From an uncultured Collinsella sp. (GTDB lineage: Bacteria > Actinomycetota > Coriobacteriia > Coriobacteriales > Coriobacteriaceae): 43,302 bases of DNA. Every line of letters begins with the position of its first letter. Position 1 is the first letter of the stretch. Under the pieces are notes generated by a model. It had not been told where the DNA came from and searched no databases. It saw only the letters and a program-made list of their open reading frames with translations. This document shows, piece after piece, positions 7,663 through 16,274 of this stretch. The position numbers and the translations under genes are program-made. The stretch spans positions 1 through 43,302 of the forward strand of contig CAAEEB010000001.1 in assembly GCA_900754745.1 (NCBI GenBank), read 5' to 3'.

Positions 7663-9462
7663 TTAGCAGTCCGCACCCTGTACGTGGACCATGCGCTTCT
7701 CACGATACATATTGTGGTCGGCGACGCGATATACATCGGCCAGCGTATTTCCAGCCGTCTCGACGGTCGCCACGCCAATCGATGCGCTGACCGTCAGGGT
7801 CTCATCGCTTACCGCGGCAAGACCGAGACGAAGATCCTGTTCCAGCCCGAGCGCAGACTCGTTGTCAGTATGGGGGCAAACCAGCAAAAACTCGTCGCCG
7901 CCAACGCGCATCGGCAGATAATCCGCACCAGCCACCCGCCGCAGCACGGACGCCGTCCGTCGCAGCAGTTCATCCCCCATCTCGTGACCATAGATGTCGT
8001 TGGTCCGCTTGAGATAATTACAGTCCACCATAATCACGCTCACTGGCAAGCCCTCGTTTACCAGGCTATCTCCACGCGATTCAAGATAGTTGCGGTTGCG
8101 AAGCCCCGTCAGTTTATCTTGGTATGACAGCTCCTCGGCATGCTTGACCATCGATATGTTGTGCGTCGCCACGACAGCCGACTCCAGCCGGCCTTGCTCA
8201 TCGCGATGCTGGGGGACAACCTGTAGCGAGTACCAAGCGCCTCGACAATCTCGCACCTCGGCAGCCAAGTACGGTACGCCCTCCATACGTTCACGAAGCG
8301 TACTTATATCTACGAGTCCCACAACCGCTTCGCGGCTTTCGGGGCTCACGATATCCCGGCAGACTGTGTCCATAAAGTCATATGCCTCGTTGTGCTCGGC
8401 AAATATCTTCGCTATCGCCGGCGACATATTGATTCCCTCGATCTCGAGGGTGTCGAGATGCAAAAGGAAGGTCGAATCGTAGATGGCGCTTATGGCATTG
8501 ATAATGCCGAGCTGTTTATCTTTTTCGACCAAATTGCGGTGGTCAACGATATTCCGAGCCAACAGTACCACGACCCAAAACGCAAGGCACACCAAGACGC
8601 CGACGGCGACAAATGAAATCCTGTCAGACATGACCTCAGATTTGGGATATAGCGCAAACAGGCGGTAGTCCTTATATGCCGCACGCACGGCATACCATTT
8701 GTCTCCTCGATATTCGATGCGCGTCAGGCCATCTTCTTTCCACTCAACTCCTGTACTGGTGAGGAGTCGGGCAAGGGTTATATCGACGGTCGAATCGTTT
8801 GAAGAAACGATTTGCGCATCGCGCATCACAAGCACTGTTGGACTCTGATGGAACGTGTTGTTCACAAGGACGTCGGCGATCGTGTATGAATAGTCATCGG
8901 CGGGCTCAGCCGCAAGGGATCGATACCCCAACGCCACCCCATCACCGTATGGAACGGCACTCACGGCAAAGTCGACACCGCGGCGCTCGACAGCGGTCGA
9001 GTAGGAAACTTTGGACCCTCGATACATCGATGCGATCGACGAACAGGCCAGCTCCTCTCGCCACAGCATGAGTGGATCGCGGCCGTCGATATCGTAATGG
9101 GCGACCATATGACCATCGGCGTCCATGACCAACATTCCCGAAAGGCTCTCGGTATGGACATATTCCTCGACCAGATCGTCGTTGACTTCGAATCGATCAG
9201 GCGGCAAGAACGTCGCAAACGACTCGAGCGCCGCATCCAAATTGTGCGTCGCCTCGGTTTTTCTTCCCTGTTCATATCGGTCATATTTTTCGCAGGCATT
9301 TTTTAAAAACACCATGGTTTCCTGGCCGAACCCAAGCGTTTTATCAAGGCAGCGATGCGTGCCAACCATATAGAGCAGACTCAGTAGGGCAACGCTGGCC
9401 ACGATGCCGATGCCCACTGCGGCTAAACTCTTTCGGCGAAAGCGGCGCTCGTCATTTGTCAT
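7663..9462 (-). CDS. Membrane diguanylate cyclase with PAS-like and GGDEF domains
   Basis: Makes cyclic di-GMP from two GTP. Order: TM1 (about 13-33), an extracytoplasmic sensor region of about 240 residues (dCache-like length), TM2 (about 283-305), a PAS-like segment (about 315-430), the linker DKLTGLRNRNYL and a GGDEF domain with intact VGGDEF (about 521-525). The inhibitory I-site Arg is missing (AGAD where RxxD is expected), so product inhibition may be weak. No EAL domain is present. The start overlaps the stop of the upstream solute-binding-protein gene by four bases (ATGA), pointing to one sensory unit in which a binding protein may report a ligand to the cyclase. Confidence 0.9.
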   Translation of the reverse strand: MTNDERRFRRKSLAAVGIGIVASVALLSLLYMVGTHRCLDKTLGFGQETMVFLKNACEKYDRYEQGRKTEATHNLDAALESFATFLPPDRFEVNDDLVEEYVHTESLSGMLVMDADGHMVAHYDIDGRDPLMLWREELACSSIASMYRGSKVSYSTAVERRGVDFAVSAVPYGDGVALGYRSLAAEPADDYSYTIADVLVNNTFHQSPTVLVMRDAQIVSSNDSTVDITLARLLTSTGVEWKEDGLTRIEYRGDKWYAVRAAYKDYRLFALYPKSEVMSDRISFVAVGVLVCLAFWVVVLLARNIVDHRNLVEKDKQLGIINAISAIYDSTFLLHLDTLEIEGINMSPAIAKIFAEHNEAYDFMDTVCRDIVSPESREAVVGLVDISTLRERMEGVPYLAAEVRDCRGAWYSLQVVPQHRDEQGRLESAVVATHNISMVKHAEELSYQDKLTGLRNRNYLESRGDSLVNEGLPVSVIMVDCNYLKRTNDIYGHEMGDELLRRTASVLRRVAGADYLPMRVGGDEFLLVCPHTDNESALGLEQDLRLGLAAVSDETLTVSASIGVATVETAGNTLADVYRVADHNMYREKRMVHVQGADC

Positions 9463-10331
9463 GATTCCGCTCCTTGGCCGCCTGTCGTCGCTCCCGCTTT
9501 GTAATTGTCCACAATGTGCTCTATCGTGCCGTCTCGATCCATGTCGGACAGTGCGGTATCGAGGTTTTTGACGTACTCCCCCTCATAGCTATCATCAAAC
9601 GCGACGCCCAGGTCAACCGTCATAACGTTGTCGGCGAACACACGATAAACGCCAGGATACTGGGCAACGAGTCGATCAAGCGACTGAACGTCCGCCATCC
9701 AACAGTCGACATACCCTTTGGCGAGGGCGGCTTTGCAGAGTTCGGCAGAACCATATGATTTGATTTGCACGTCCGGCGAGATATCCAGATCCCCTGCGAG
9801 CAATCGGCGTTCGCTCACCGAGCCCGCAATCACCGCAATGGTCTTGCTTCCATCAAGATGCGCCAAGGACGTGATGCCACTCGTTTTCTTGGCGGCGACC
9901 GAAACCGTCAGGGTCAAATACGGCTCAGTCCAGTAATACTTATCCTCGCGATAACAGGGAGAATAGTCGCACCACAGGCAATCGATATCGCCGTTTTTGA
10001 GTAGGCGATCACGGTCATTCCAAGATATGTCGATAAATTGCGGCTTGATCCCCGCGCGCTTGCAGGCCTCGCGGGCGATGTCGATATCGATACCGGCGTA
10101 ATCGCCCGTGGTATCGACATACACATAGGGGTCGTTATCCGTAACGCCGATTTTGAGTACCGGGAGGTCTTTGTCGGCTTCATTCGGGGAGGAAGAGCTG
10201 CTTCGAACGGTATACGTCAGGGCGCCCGCACAGACGGCAACAAGAAGTATGAGCGTAAGCGAGACGATGGCGGCTCGCTTGGTACGTCCGGGCACACGCC
10301 TCCCTTCATCGAAACAGCAGTCGGATTTCAT
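9459..10331 (-). CDS. Membrane-anchored extracellular solute-binding protein (SBP family 3)
   Basis: Periplasmic-binding-protein fold of the amino-acid type, held by an uncleaved N-terminal helix (about 20-42) after a basic cytoplasmic start. Family features: LKIGVTDNDPYVY, AGIDIDIAREACKRAGI, a WNDRDRLLKNGDIDC strand-loop and the second-lobe VDCWMADVQSLDRL. No permease or ATPase gene is nearby; instead the gene is coupled by ATGA to a diguanylate cyclase, so a sensory role is more likely than transport (inference). I place the start at the ATG at 10331 because the longer frame from 10385 begins inside the purB terminator. Confidence 0.85.
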   Translation of the reverse strand: MKSDCCFDEGRRVPGRTKRAAIVSLTLILLVAVCAGALTYTVRSSSSSPNEADKDLPVLKIGVTDNDPYVYVDTTGDYAGIDIDIAREACKRAGIKPQFIDISWNDRDRLLKNGDIDCLWCDYSPCYREDKYYWTEPYLTLTVSVAAKKTSGITSLAHLDGSKTIAVIAGSVSERRLLAGDLDISPDVQIKSYGSAELCKAALAKGYVDCWMADVQSLDRLVAQYPGVYRVFADNVMTVDLGVAFDDSYEGEYVKNLDTALSDMDRDGTIEHIVDNYKAGATTGGQGAES

Positions 10332-10357
10332 TTTATACCCGGGGCTGATGCGGCAAT

Positions 10358-10390
10358 AAAAAAGCGCCTCGCCCAAGATGGGCAAGGCGC
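10358..10390 (-). terminator. Intrinsic terminator of purB
   Basis: On the - strand GCGCCTTGCCC-ATCTT-GGGCGAGGCGC with one wobble pair, followed by T6. It lies 44 bases after the purB stop codon. Confidence 0.92.
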
Positions 10391-10433
10391 CAAAGGTTGA
10401 AATGCATCCGCAAGCGGTCGAATTAGGTTAACC

Positions 10434-11780
10434 CTACTCGAAGTTCAGCTGCTCCAGGCGGTCGAAGACCGTGTCGATGCGGGTGAGGAAGTCCCACGGA
10501 TCAAAGATCTCGTCGAGTTTCTCCTGGCTGACGGTGCAGCGCGGATCGGCCTCGAGACGCTCCTTAAAGGTGGGGCCGGAGACACAATCCTGTACCTCGT
10601 GCCAGGTTGCCATGGCGTTTTCCTGCACGATAGCGTAGGCGTCCTCGCGGGTGATGCCCGTATCGACGAGGGCCAGCAGCACCTTGGAGGAGAAGATGAG
10701 GCCGCGGGTCTTGTTGAGGTTGGCCATCATGCGAGCCGGATACAGCTGCAGGCCGTCGATAACGCGGATGAGGCACTGGAACATGTGATCGAGCGCGATG
10801 AAGCTATCGGCCTGGGCGACACGCTCGGCAGAGGAGTGCGAAATGTCACGCTCGTGCCACAGGGCGACGTTATCGAAGGCGACCTGAGCGTTGGACTTGA
10901 CGACGCGCGACAGGCCGCAGACCTTCTCCATGGTGATGGGGTTGCGCTTGTGCGGCATGGCGGAGCTGCCCTTTTGACCCTTGCGGAACGGCTCCTCGGC
11001 CTCGAGCGTATCGGTCTTCTGCAGGTTGCGGACCTCGGTCGCGATGCGCTCGCAGGTGGCCGCCGTGGTGGCAAGGACGCCGGCGAGGTAGGCGTGATGG
11101 TCGCGGCTGATGACCTGCGTGGACAGCGGATCGTGGACCAGGCCCAGGTGCTCGCAGACGTACTCCTCGACGAACGGCTCGATGGAGCTGTAGGTGCCGA
11201 CGGCGCCCGAGATGGCACCGAAGGCAACGTTCTTGCGAGCGTCCTCAAGACGATCGAGATCGCGCTTGAGCTCCCATGCCCAAGAGCCAAACTTCATACC
11301 GAAGGTCATCGGCTCGGCATGGATGCCATGGGTGCGGCCGGCGCAGAGCGTATTGCGCTCCTCGAAGGCGCGACGCTTGCAGATCTCGCCGAGTTTCTTG
11401 ACGTCCTCGATGATTAGGTCGCAGGCCTGCGTGAGCTGGTAGCACAAAGCCGTATCGCCCAGGTCGGAGCTGGTCATGCCATAGTGAACCCAACGGCTGG
11501 GCTTGGGGTCGCCCTCGGGAACATCGGCGTCGATGTACTCCTTCATATTGGTCAGGAAGGCGATGACATCGTGGCGCGTGACCTCCTCGATCTCGTCAAC
11601 CTTCGCCTTCTCAAAGTTGGCGTGGTCGCGAATCCACTGGGCCTCTTCTTTGGAAATACCGATCTTGCCGAGCTCCGCCTGCGCCTCGCAGGCCAGGACC
11701 TCAATCTCCTGCCAAATGGCGTACTTGTTCTCGAGGGAGAAGATGTGTCCCATCTCCGGGCGGGTATAGCGATCGATCAT
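10434..11780 (-). CDS. purB: Adenylosuccinate lyase
   Basis: Cleaves SAICAR to AICAR and adenylosuccinate to AMP, releasing fumarate, in purine synthesis. Fumarase/aspartase-superfamily motifs: RYTRPEMGHIFS at the N-terminus, HYGMTSSDLGDTA (active-site Thr/Ser), GRTHGIHAEPMTFG (catalytic His region) and the signature GSSAMPHKRNPITMEK. Length 448 is normal. The start ATG at 11780 is preceded by AAGGAG five bases away; the in-frame extension upstream has no ribosome site and is rejected. It is a single-gene unit ending in a strong terminator. Confidence 0.96.
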   Translation of the reverse strand: MIDRYTRPEMGHIFSLENKYAIWQEIEVLACEAQAELGKIGISKEEAQWIRDHANFEKAKVDEIEEVTRHDVIAFLTNMKEYIDADVPEGDPKPSRWVHYGMTSSDLGDTALCYQLTQACDLIIEDVKKLGEICKRRAFEERNTLCAGRTHGIHAEPMTFGMKFGSWAWELKRDLDRLEDARKNVAFGAISGAVGTYSSIEPFVEEYVCEHLGLVHDPLSTQVISRDHHAYLAGVLATTAATCERIATEVRNLQKTDTLEAEEPFRKGQKGSSAMPHKRNPITMEKVCGLSRVVKSNAQVAFDNVALWHERDISHSSAERVAQADSFIALDHMFQCLIRVIDGLQLYPARMMANLNKTRGLIFSSKVLLALVDTGITREDAYAIVQENAMATWHEVQDCVSGPTFKERLEADPRCTVSQEKLDEIFDPWDFLTRIDTVFDRLEQLNFE

Positions 11781-12090
11781 AGCGGCTCCTTTTTGGTTAT
11801 TGGCACGTTGGTCGTAACCCAACCATTGTACCGTACGCGGGCGCAAGTAACGATAACGGGCATTAACCTAACATTTTGTAGCATAGAGCGGCTTCAGGCG
11901 ATCTCCTCGGATTCACGGAGACGGTGGGGAAGACTTTGCTGGATTTGCCGTCCCCATGCCTCCCGTGCTCGGTGGAGCGGGCAACGGGACGTCCGCGTAT
12001 TTGCTTTGCAAATACGCACCGGCTTCAGGCGCCTGCCGGCGCCTTCGCCTGCTCGCTACAAACGCTTCGCGTTTGCTTTACGCTCGCACC

Positions 12091-12113
12091 CTGGCGGGTT
12101 CGAATCCCGGCAC
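12091..12113 (-). repeat. Orphan T-arm-like motif after tRNA-Gly
   Basis: On the - strand GCCGGGATTCGAACCCGCC resembles a T-arm, but no other tRNA arms surround it. It sits about ten bases after the terminator's T run, matching the two copies near tRNA-Lys. Confidence 0.6.
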
Positions 12114-12121
12114 TTGGTAGT

Positions 12122-12151
12122 AAAAAGCACGGCAACGTAACGCTGCCGTGC
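12122..12151 (-). terminator. Intrinsic terminator of tRNA-Gly
   Basis: On the - strand GCACGGCA-GCGTTACGT-TGCCGTGC followed by T5. It begins 13 bases after the encoded CCA. Confidence 0.9.
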
Positions 12152-12164
12152 TTGTGCTTTTTAC

Positions 12165-12239
12165 TGGAGCGGGCAACGGGATTCGAACCCGCGAGTGTCA
12201 GCTTGGGAAGCTGATGCCTTACCACTTGGCGATGCCCGC
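12165..12239 (-). tRNA. tRNA-Gly(CCC)
   Basis: Cloverleaf on the - strand: acceptor GCGGGCA/TGCCCGC, discriminator T, encoded CCA, anticodon stem TCAGC/GCTGA with loop TTCCCAA (anticodon CCC), and T-arm GCGGG-TTCGAAT-CCCGT. Reads the glycine codon GGG. Unlike tRNA-Lys in this window, CCA is encoded. Confidence 0.97.
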
Positions 12240-12252
12240 TTGTGTGTTGGCT

Positions 12253-12282
12253 AGTATAACGCGGTTGTCTTGTTCGATACAA
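12253..12282 (-). promoter_or_regulatory. Promoter of tRNA-Gly
   Basis: On the - strand TTGTAT, 18 bases, then TATACT, 13 bases before the tRNA 5' end. The -10 element is close to consensus, the -35 less so. Confidence 0.65.
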
Positions 12283-12536
12283 GGGTGTCGATGCTTGTTT
12301 TAGCTGTGGAGAATCGTTTGAAAACCGCGCCAATTGTGGAGATGAGGACCTTTGTCTTTCTTTTCTTGCCTTCTTCTACCTGCGCTTTTATCTGATTGTT
12401 GTATTTGAACTCGATTTGTCAGAAATCGGGCAAGCTTTTGGTCAGCTTCTGGTACTTACCCGCATGAACCATGGCGGTAGCCTCATCCCAAGCGCCGCGG
12501 CCTCCCCGTGCGGCGCACGAGGGATAAGGAGCAGCC
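12283..12536 (+). other. Leader region of the adhesin gene, with hairpin
   Basis: No gene is seen. A GC hairpin GCGCCGC/GCGGCGC (12492-12516, 11-base loop) ends about 20 bases before the adhesin start and just upstream of its AAGGAG ribosome site. I could not identify a convincing promoter by eye. The 12330-12420 part is T/C-rich. Confidence 0.5.
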
Positions 12537-15500
12537 ATGTCCAACGCACCCACGCACTCTGTCCACAGCGCAATCGCAACAGGTCCGCTGCTCCTGCTCC
12601 TCTTTTTTCTGATCGGCTGCCTGGCCCCAGGGACCGCACTCGCCGTCGACGGGAGTGACGCCCTTAATTTCCGCACCATAAGCGACGGCTGTGGCCCCTT
12701 CGGTGTCGGTAAATACGAGGCACAGGACACTTCGATTTCGTACTGCATGAATCAAGACTGCCCCGGCCCCAGCAAGCCGGGAGGGCCATGGCGCACATAT
12801 AACCAGGGCTGGACATGGCTCGATGACGAATTTGCCGCCATCGTCTGCCACGGATACCCCTCCAGTACATCCTTTGGCGGCCACAATCTGTCGCCCGATC
12901 TCGCCCGCGCCGCCACCCAGATTGCCGTGTGGATGCTCAACGGAACCACGCACCCCGACGGCACCTATTCGTATACAAACAGCAAGGGAGTTGCCAGGAG
13001 CGGTAGGTTTTACGAAAACGCCGAGGCCGTAGCGGCTGCGCGTTGGCTCTACGACAGCGCCAAGTCCGGATCCATTAAGGCAGCCCCACATCGAGCCAGG
13101 CGTTATCACGGCCCGGTCTCGGGCGAGGGTCGACACCAGGACATGCTCTATGTTCTGCCCGCCGTCTCCGTATCTTTCCAAAAACAATCGTCCCAGGCTG
13201 ACATCACCGCCGGTAACGACGCCTACAGGCTCGGTAGCGCAACCTTCGATATCTTTGAAAGTGCAGGCGATGCACGTGTCGGCACTATCCAGACGGACGA
13301 AAATGGGCATGCACAAGCAACGCTTTCGCCCAATACGGCATATTACCTGGTCGAAACCAAAGCCCCGGCAGGCTATATCCCTCGAAGCGACCGAATAGCC
13401 TTCACCACACAAAACAGCGGCGAACATGTCACCGTCAACGAGCAGCCCGGCACCATCACCTTGCGTATTGCAAAAGTCGATGCCGCCACGGATGCCGGCG
13501 CCCAGGTTGGGGCGTCGCTTGCGGGCGCTGAATTCACCTGCGTCTCACAATCAACTCCCGGCTGGACTCGCACCCTTACGACCGACGAAAACGGACGGGC
13601 GATCCTCAATGACGTTCCTCTGGGCACCTTTACCATCTACGAATCGAAAGCGCCCGAGGGCTACCTGATTGCAAACGACTGTTGGAGCTACACCGTCGGT
13701 GCTGAGCAACTCGGAGATACGGGCATCGTTGAGCTCGAAAGCCGTATTTCCAACATCCCCATCGCCTTTGACCTTGAAATCTCGAAGTTTAAGGACCATG
13801 GCGATAACGATGAGTCCGGCCTTGAGCAGCCGGCGGGAGGCGTCGTCTTTGAAGTTGTCAGCAATAGCTCCCAACAAGTCGTCGGCACGTTGACCACAAA
13901 CGTTTACGGCTTTGCCTCCACCAAAGACCAGCCCGAAGCATGGTTTGGCGCAGGCAAGCGACCCGCTGGCGCTCACGGTGCCATTCCCTACGACCGCGCG
14001 GGCTACACCGTTCGCGAGGTTGCAGAAACGGTCCCTGAAGGATTTAAGCAAGCAGGGGAATGGACCATCACAGCAGAGCAGACCGCAGACGGAGCCGAGC
14101 TTCAGTACATCATTGACAACCATGCCTTATCGACACACCTTCAAATCGTAAAGCGCGATGCTCAGACCGGCGGCACCGTACCACTTGCCGGCTTTACGTT
14201 CCAGCTGCTCGATAGCCACCACGAGCCCGTCTCGCAAACATGTTGGTATCCGGCCCACAATGTAATGAATACCTTCACAACCGATACAACCGGCGCCGTC
14301 ACGCTTCCCGAATCACTTTATCCCGGAAGATACTACGTACGCGAGGCATCGGCTAAGGAACCGTATCTGCGCGGAGAAGACCTGGAGATAACGATTCCCG
14401 CCGACAGAAATCTGACACCAGTCGCCGTCGCCTCGTTCTATGACGAAGCCGCAACCGGAAGCATCGATATCATTAAGACGGATGCTGTAGATGGACGCAC
14501 CCTCGCTGGAGCCACGTTTGACATCCACGCTGTCGGCGACATCGTGCGGGCCGACGGCAGCATCGTCGCCCTGGATGGCGAAACCGTCGCCACCGCTACA
14601 ACCGACGAACGGGGGCATGCGCGAGTCGATCATCTTTCGCTGGGATGCGGTACCGCCACCTACGAGGTCGTCGAGACACAAGCGCCCGAAGGTTATCTGC
14701 TCAACCCGACCCCACATACTGTGAAGTTGTCGTACGCTGACCAACAAACGTCCGTGATCGAAGCGCACCTTGACGTTTCCAACGACTACACCAAGATCGA
14801 TATCTCCAAAGTCGACGCGTGCGAAGGTCAGGAAGTGACAGGCGCCGAGCTTGTCCTCCGCGACTCCAATGGCAACGAAATCGATTCTTGGACTTCATCC
14901 GGCAAGCCGCGCCACATTGAGCACCTTTCACCCGGCACCTATACCCTGCGCGAAACGATGTCCCCGCGCACCTACGACCTCGCCGAAGAGATAACGTTTG
15001 AAGTAAAGGCCACGGGAGAAGTTCAAACCATAGCCATGAAGGACACCCCCATCGAGATCAGGGGAAGCGTCGATAAGCGCCAGGAGATTGCACAGCCAGT
15101 CGTAAGCAAACTCGTTGCCAACGGCGACGGAAAAAACCGAGCCAAAGCACGGGCCAATACGCAAGGCGCCTTCTCCTATACCATCGACGCCAAAAATGAG
15201 TCGAGCACCTGGGTCGACGAGTTGACCATCACCGACGACCTTGAGTGCGCCAAAGATGGCGCAGCGAAACTTGTTGCCGTTGAAACCCCTATTGCGATCG
15301 GTGATCTAAACGGGCTGTGCAACGTGTGGTATCGAACGTCTCCGGCAGGAACAAGCGATACGGGCAAGCAGGTCAATGCAACGCTTGACGACGGGCATCG
15401 CAATCCTTGGCTCGAAACGGAAGAGGTTACAAAGCTGCTGGGCGACGACGTGCGTCTCGTCGATTACAGCGGGTGGCACCTATGGAAAGCAGATATCCCG

Positions 15501-15968
15501 ACGGACAAGTCCGTCACGCTCGATACGAAAGAAATTGATCTTACAGACGACGCCGTCATCACGGGCATCCGTTTTGAATACGGTGCGGTAGCCGCCGACT
15601 TTACAACCAGAAGCGAGGCGGGCTCTTGGACCCGGGATGACCTTAAAGACGAGCACGACGATCTTGACGATGCCAAGGCGGCCCTTAACTCGGATGCCCG
15701 AGGCGCAGTCGTGCATATGCAGGCAACGTCGTCCTATACGCCCCAAACCGCACTTGCCAACAACGTGCGCGTCGATCTTTGCCGCAACGGCGGTGGCGAT
15801 AAACTCGAGGCGCATGATGAGGACCGCGTCATCCAACGATGCGCCCTGCCTCAGAACCTGCCGGCAACGGGATCTGTTCCCATCGCCGCATGCATCACCG
15901 CACTCCTGACCTCGGGCGTTGCAGCCATATGGTTCGCTCGCCTTAGGTCAGCCACAAAGAGGCACTAG
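12537..15968 (+). CDS. Thioester-domain, Cna-B-repeat, LPATG-anchored surface adhesin
   Basis: Large cell-wall protein (1143 residues). Signal peptide 1-36 (hydrophobic core, cleavage near ALA-VD). The N-terminal domain has the thioester signature: Cys70 (SYCMN) and TQIAVW with Gln128, expected to form an internal Cys-Gln thioester that can bind host amines. About six Cna-B/SpaA-type isopeptide domains follow (about 210-305, 306-408, 410-530, 533-635, 640-750, 752-835), each with a strand Lys (for example ISKVDA, IIKTDA) and most with a closing Glu in ETKAPAGY-like motifs. A distinct 840-1090 stalk region follows, then LPATG (1108-1112), a membrane helix and a basic tail: a sortase signal. 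AAGGAG precedes the ATG. No sortase is in the window. It is transcribed against the neighbouring genes. Confidence 0.9.
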   Translation: MSNAPTHSVHSAIATGPLLLLLFFLIGCLAPGTALAVDGSDALNFRTISDGCGPFGVGKYEAQDTSISYCMNQDCPGPSKPGGPWRTYNQGWTWLDDEFAAIVCHGYPSSTSFGGHNLSPDLARAATQIAVWMLNGTTHPDGTYSYTNSKGVARSGRFYENAEAVAAARWLYDSAKSGSIKAAPHRARRYHGPVSGEGRHQDMLYVLPAVSVSFQKQSSQADITAGNDAYRLGSATFDIFESAGDARVGTIQTDENGHAQATLSPNTAYYLVETKAPAGYIPRSDRIAFTTQNSGEHVTVNEQPGTITLRIAKVDAATDAGAQVGASLAGAEFTCVSQSTPGWTRTLTTDENGRAILNDVPLGTFTIYESKAPEGYLIANDCWSYTVGAEQLGDTGIVELESRISNIPIAFDLEISKFKDHGDNDESGLEQPAGGVVFEVVSNSSQQVVGTLTTNVYGFASTKDQPEAWFGAGKRPAGAHGAIPYDRAGYTVREVAETVPEGFKQAGEWTITAEQTADGAELQYIIDNHALSTHLQIVKRDAQTGGTVPLAGFTFQLLDSHHEPVSQTCWYPAHNVMNTFTTDTTGAVTLPESLYPGRYYVREASAKEPYLRGEDLEITIPADRNLTPVAVASFYDEAATGSIDIIKTDAVDGRTLAGATFDIHAVGDIVRADGSIVALDGETVATATTDERGHARVDHLSLGCGTATYEVVETQAPEGYLLNPTPHTVKLSYADQQTSVIEAHLDVSNDYTKIDISKVDACEGQEVTGAELVLRDSNGNEIDSWTSSGKPRHIEHLSPGTYTLRETMSPRTYDLAEEITFEVKATGEVQTIAMKDTPIEIRGSVDKRQEIAQPVVSKLVANGDGKNRAKARANTQGAFSYTIDAKNESSTWVDELTITDDLECAKDGAAKLVAVETPIAIGDLNGLCNVWYRTSPAGTSDTGKQVNATLDDGHRNPWLETEEVTKLLGDDVRLVDYSGWHLWKADIPTDKSVTLDTKEIDLTDDAVITGIRFEYGAVAADFTTRSEAGSWTRDDLKDEHDDLDDAKAALNSDARGAVVHMQATSSYTPQTALANNVRVDLCRNGGGDKLEAHDEDRVIQRCALPQNLPATGSVPIAACITALLTSGVAAIWFARLRSATKRH

Positions 15969-15975
15969 CACGATG

Positions 15976-16012
15976 AAAAGGCGGGCGAGCCAGTCTCCCG
16001 GCTCGCCCGCCT
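15976..16012. terminator. Shared hairpin terminator between adhesin and small membrane protein
   Basis: AAGGCGGGCGAGCC and GGCTCGCCCGCCTT form a perfect 14-bp stem between two convergent genes. On the - strand it is followed by TTTT; on the + strand only by TT, so it favours the - strand gene but may serve both. Confidence 0.8.
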
Positions 16013-16033
16013 TGGGCATAAACGATGAATCGG

Positions 16034-16252
16034 CTATTCAGCAGATGACGAACCGCCATCGATGGCTGCCTGATCGGACTCGGAAATACCGTCGGCACCC
16101 AAACTTTGCTCTTGCTCCACCTCTTCGTTCATTGTTGTCTCGGGCGTCGAGCCCTTAACGCCAACGACATACGCGGCCCCAAAGCCCAATGCGATAGCGA
16201 TCAGGGTCAAAATCAGATAGATGGGCCAATGGCGCTTGATGTACGAAAACAC
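16034..16252 (-). CDS. Small single-pass membrane protein, unknown
   Basis: A 72-residue product with a short basic start, one membrane helix (about 11-31) and an acidic, Ser/Gly-rich tail of about 40 residues. No family recognised. It follows the M28-like membrane protein gene by 22 bases on the same strand and precedes a terminator, so it is the last gene of that operon and may act with it at the membrane. Confidence 0.65.
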   Translation of the reverse strand: MFSYIKRHWPIYLILTLIAIALGFGAAYVVGVKGSTPETTMNEEVEQEQSLGADGISESDQAAIDGGSSSAE

Positions 16253-16274
16253 GCTGACTCCTTAGCGGGTCTGT

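Larger units (their letters stand above)
11973..12164 (-). repeat. tRNA-Gly downstream element bounded by a copy of the tRNA 3' end
   Basis: A 17-bp sequence TGGAGCGGGCAACGGGA occurs at 11973-11989 and at 12165-12181, where it is the 3' end of tRNA-Gly including CCA; the period is 192 bp. Between them, in - strand order, are a terminator (12122-12151), a T-arm-like motif (12091-12113), a hairpin CAAACGC/GCGTTTG (12059-12075), a GGCGCC-rich hairpin (12028-12045) and a perfect 9-bp stem (11995-12017). The word CGGCTTCAGGCG occurs inside at 12020-12031 and again beyond the distal copy at 11889-11900, so a partial second unit follows. No gene is seen between the purB start and this element. Confidence 0.75.

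Noticed and set aside
10332..10385. Longer N-terminus for the solute-binding protein
   Set aside because: The extra codons lie in the purB terminator hairpin and its T run.
12483..13427. Antisense frame under the adhesin gene
   Set aside because: No ribosome site, and the opposite strand has clear domain structure.
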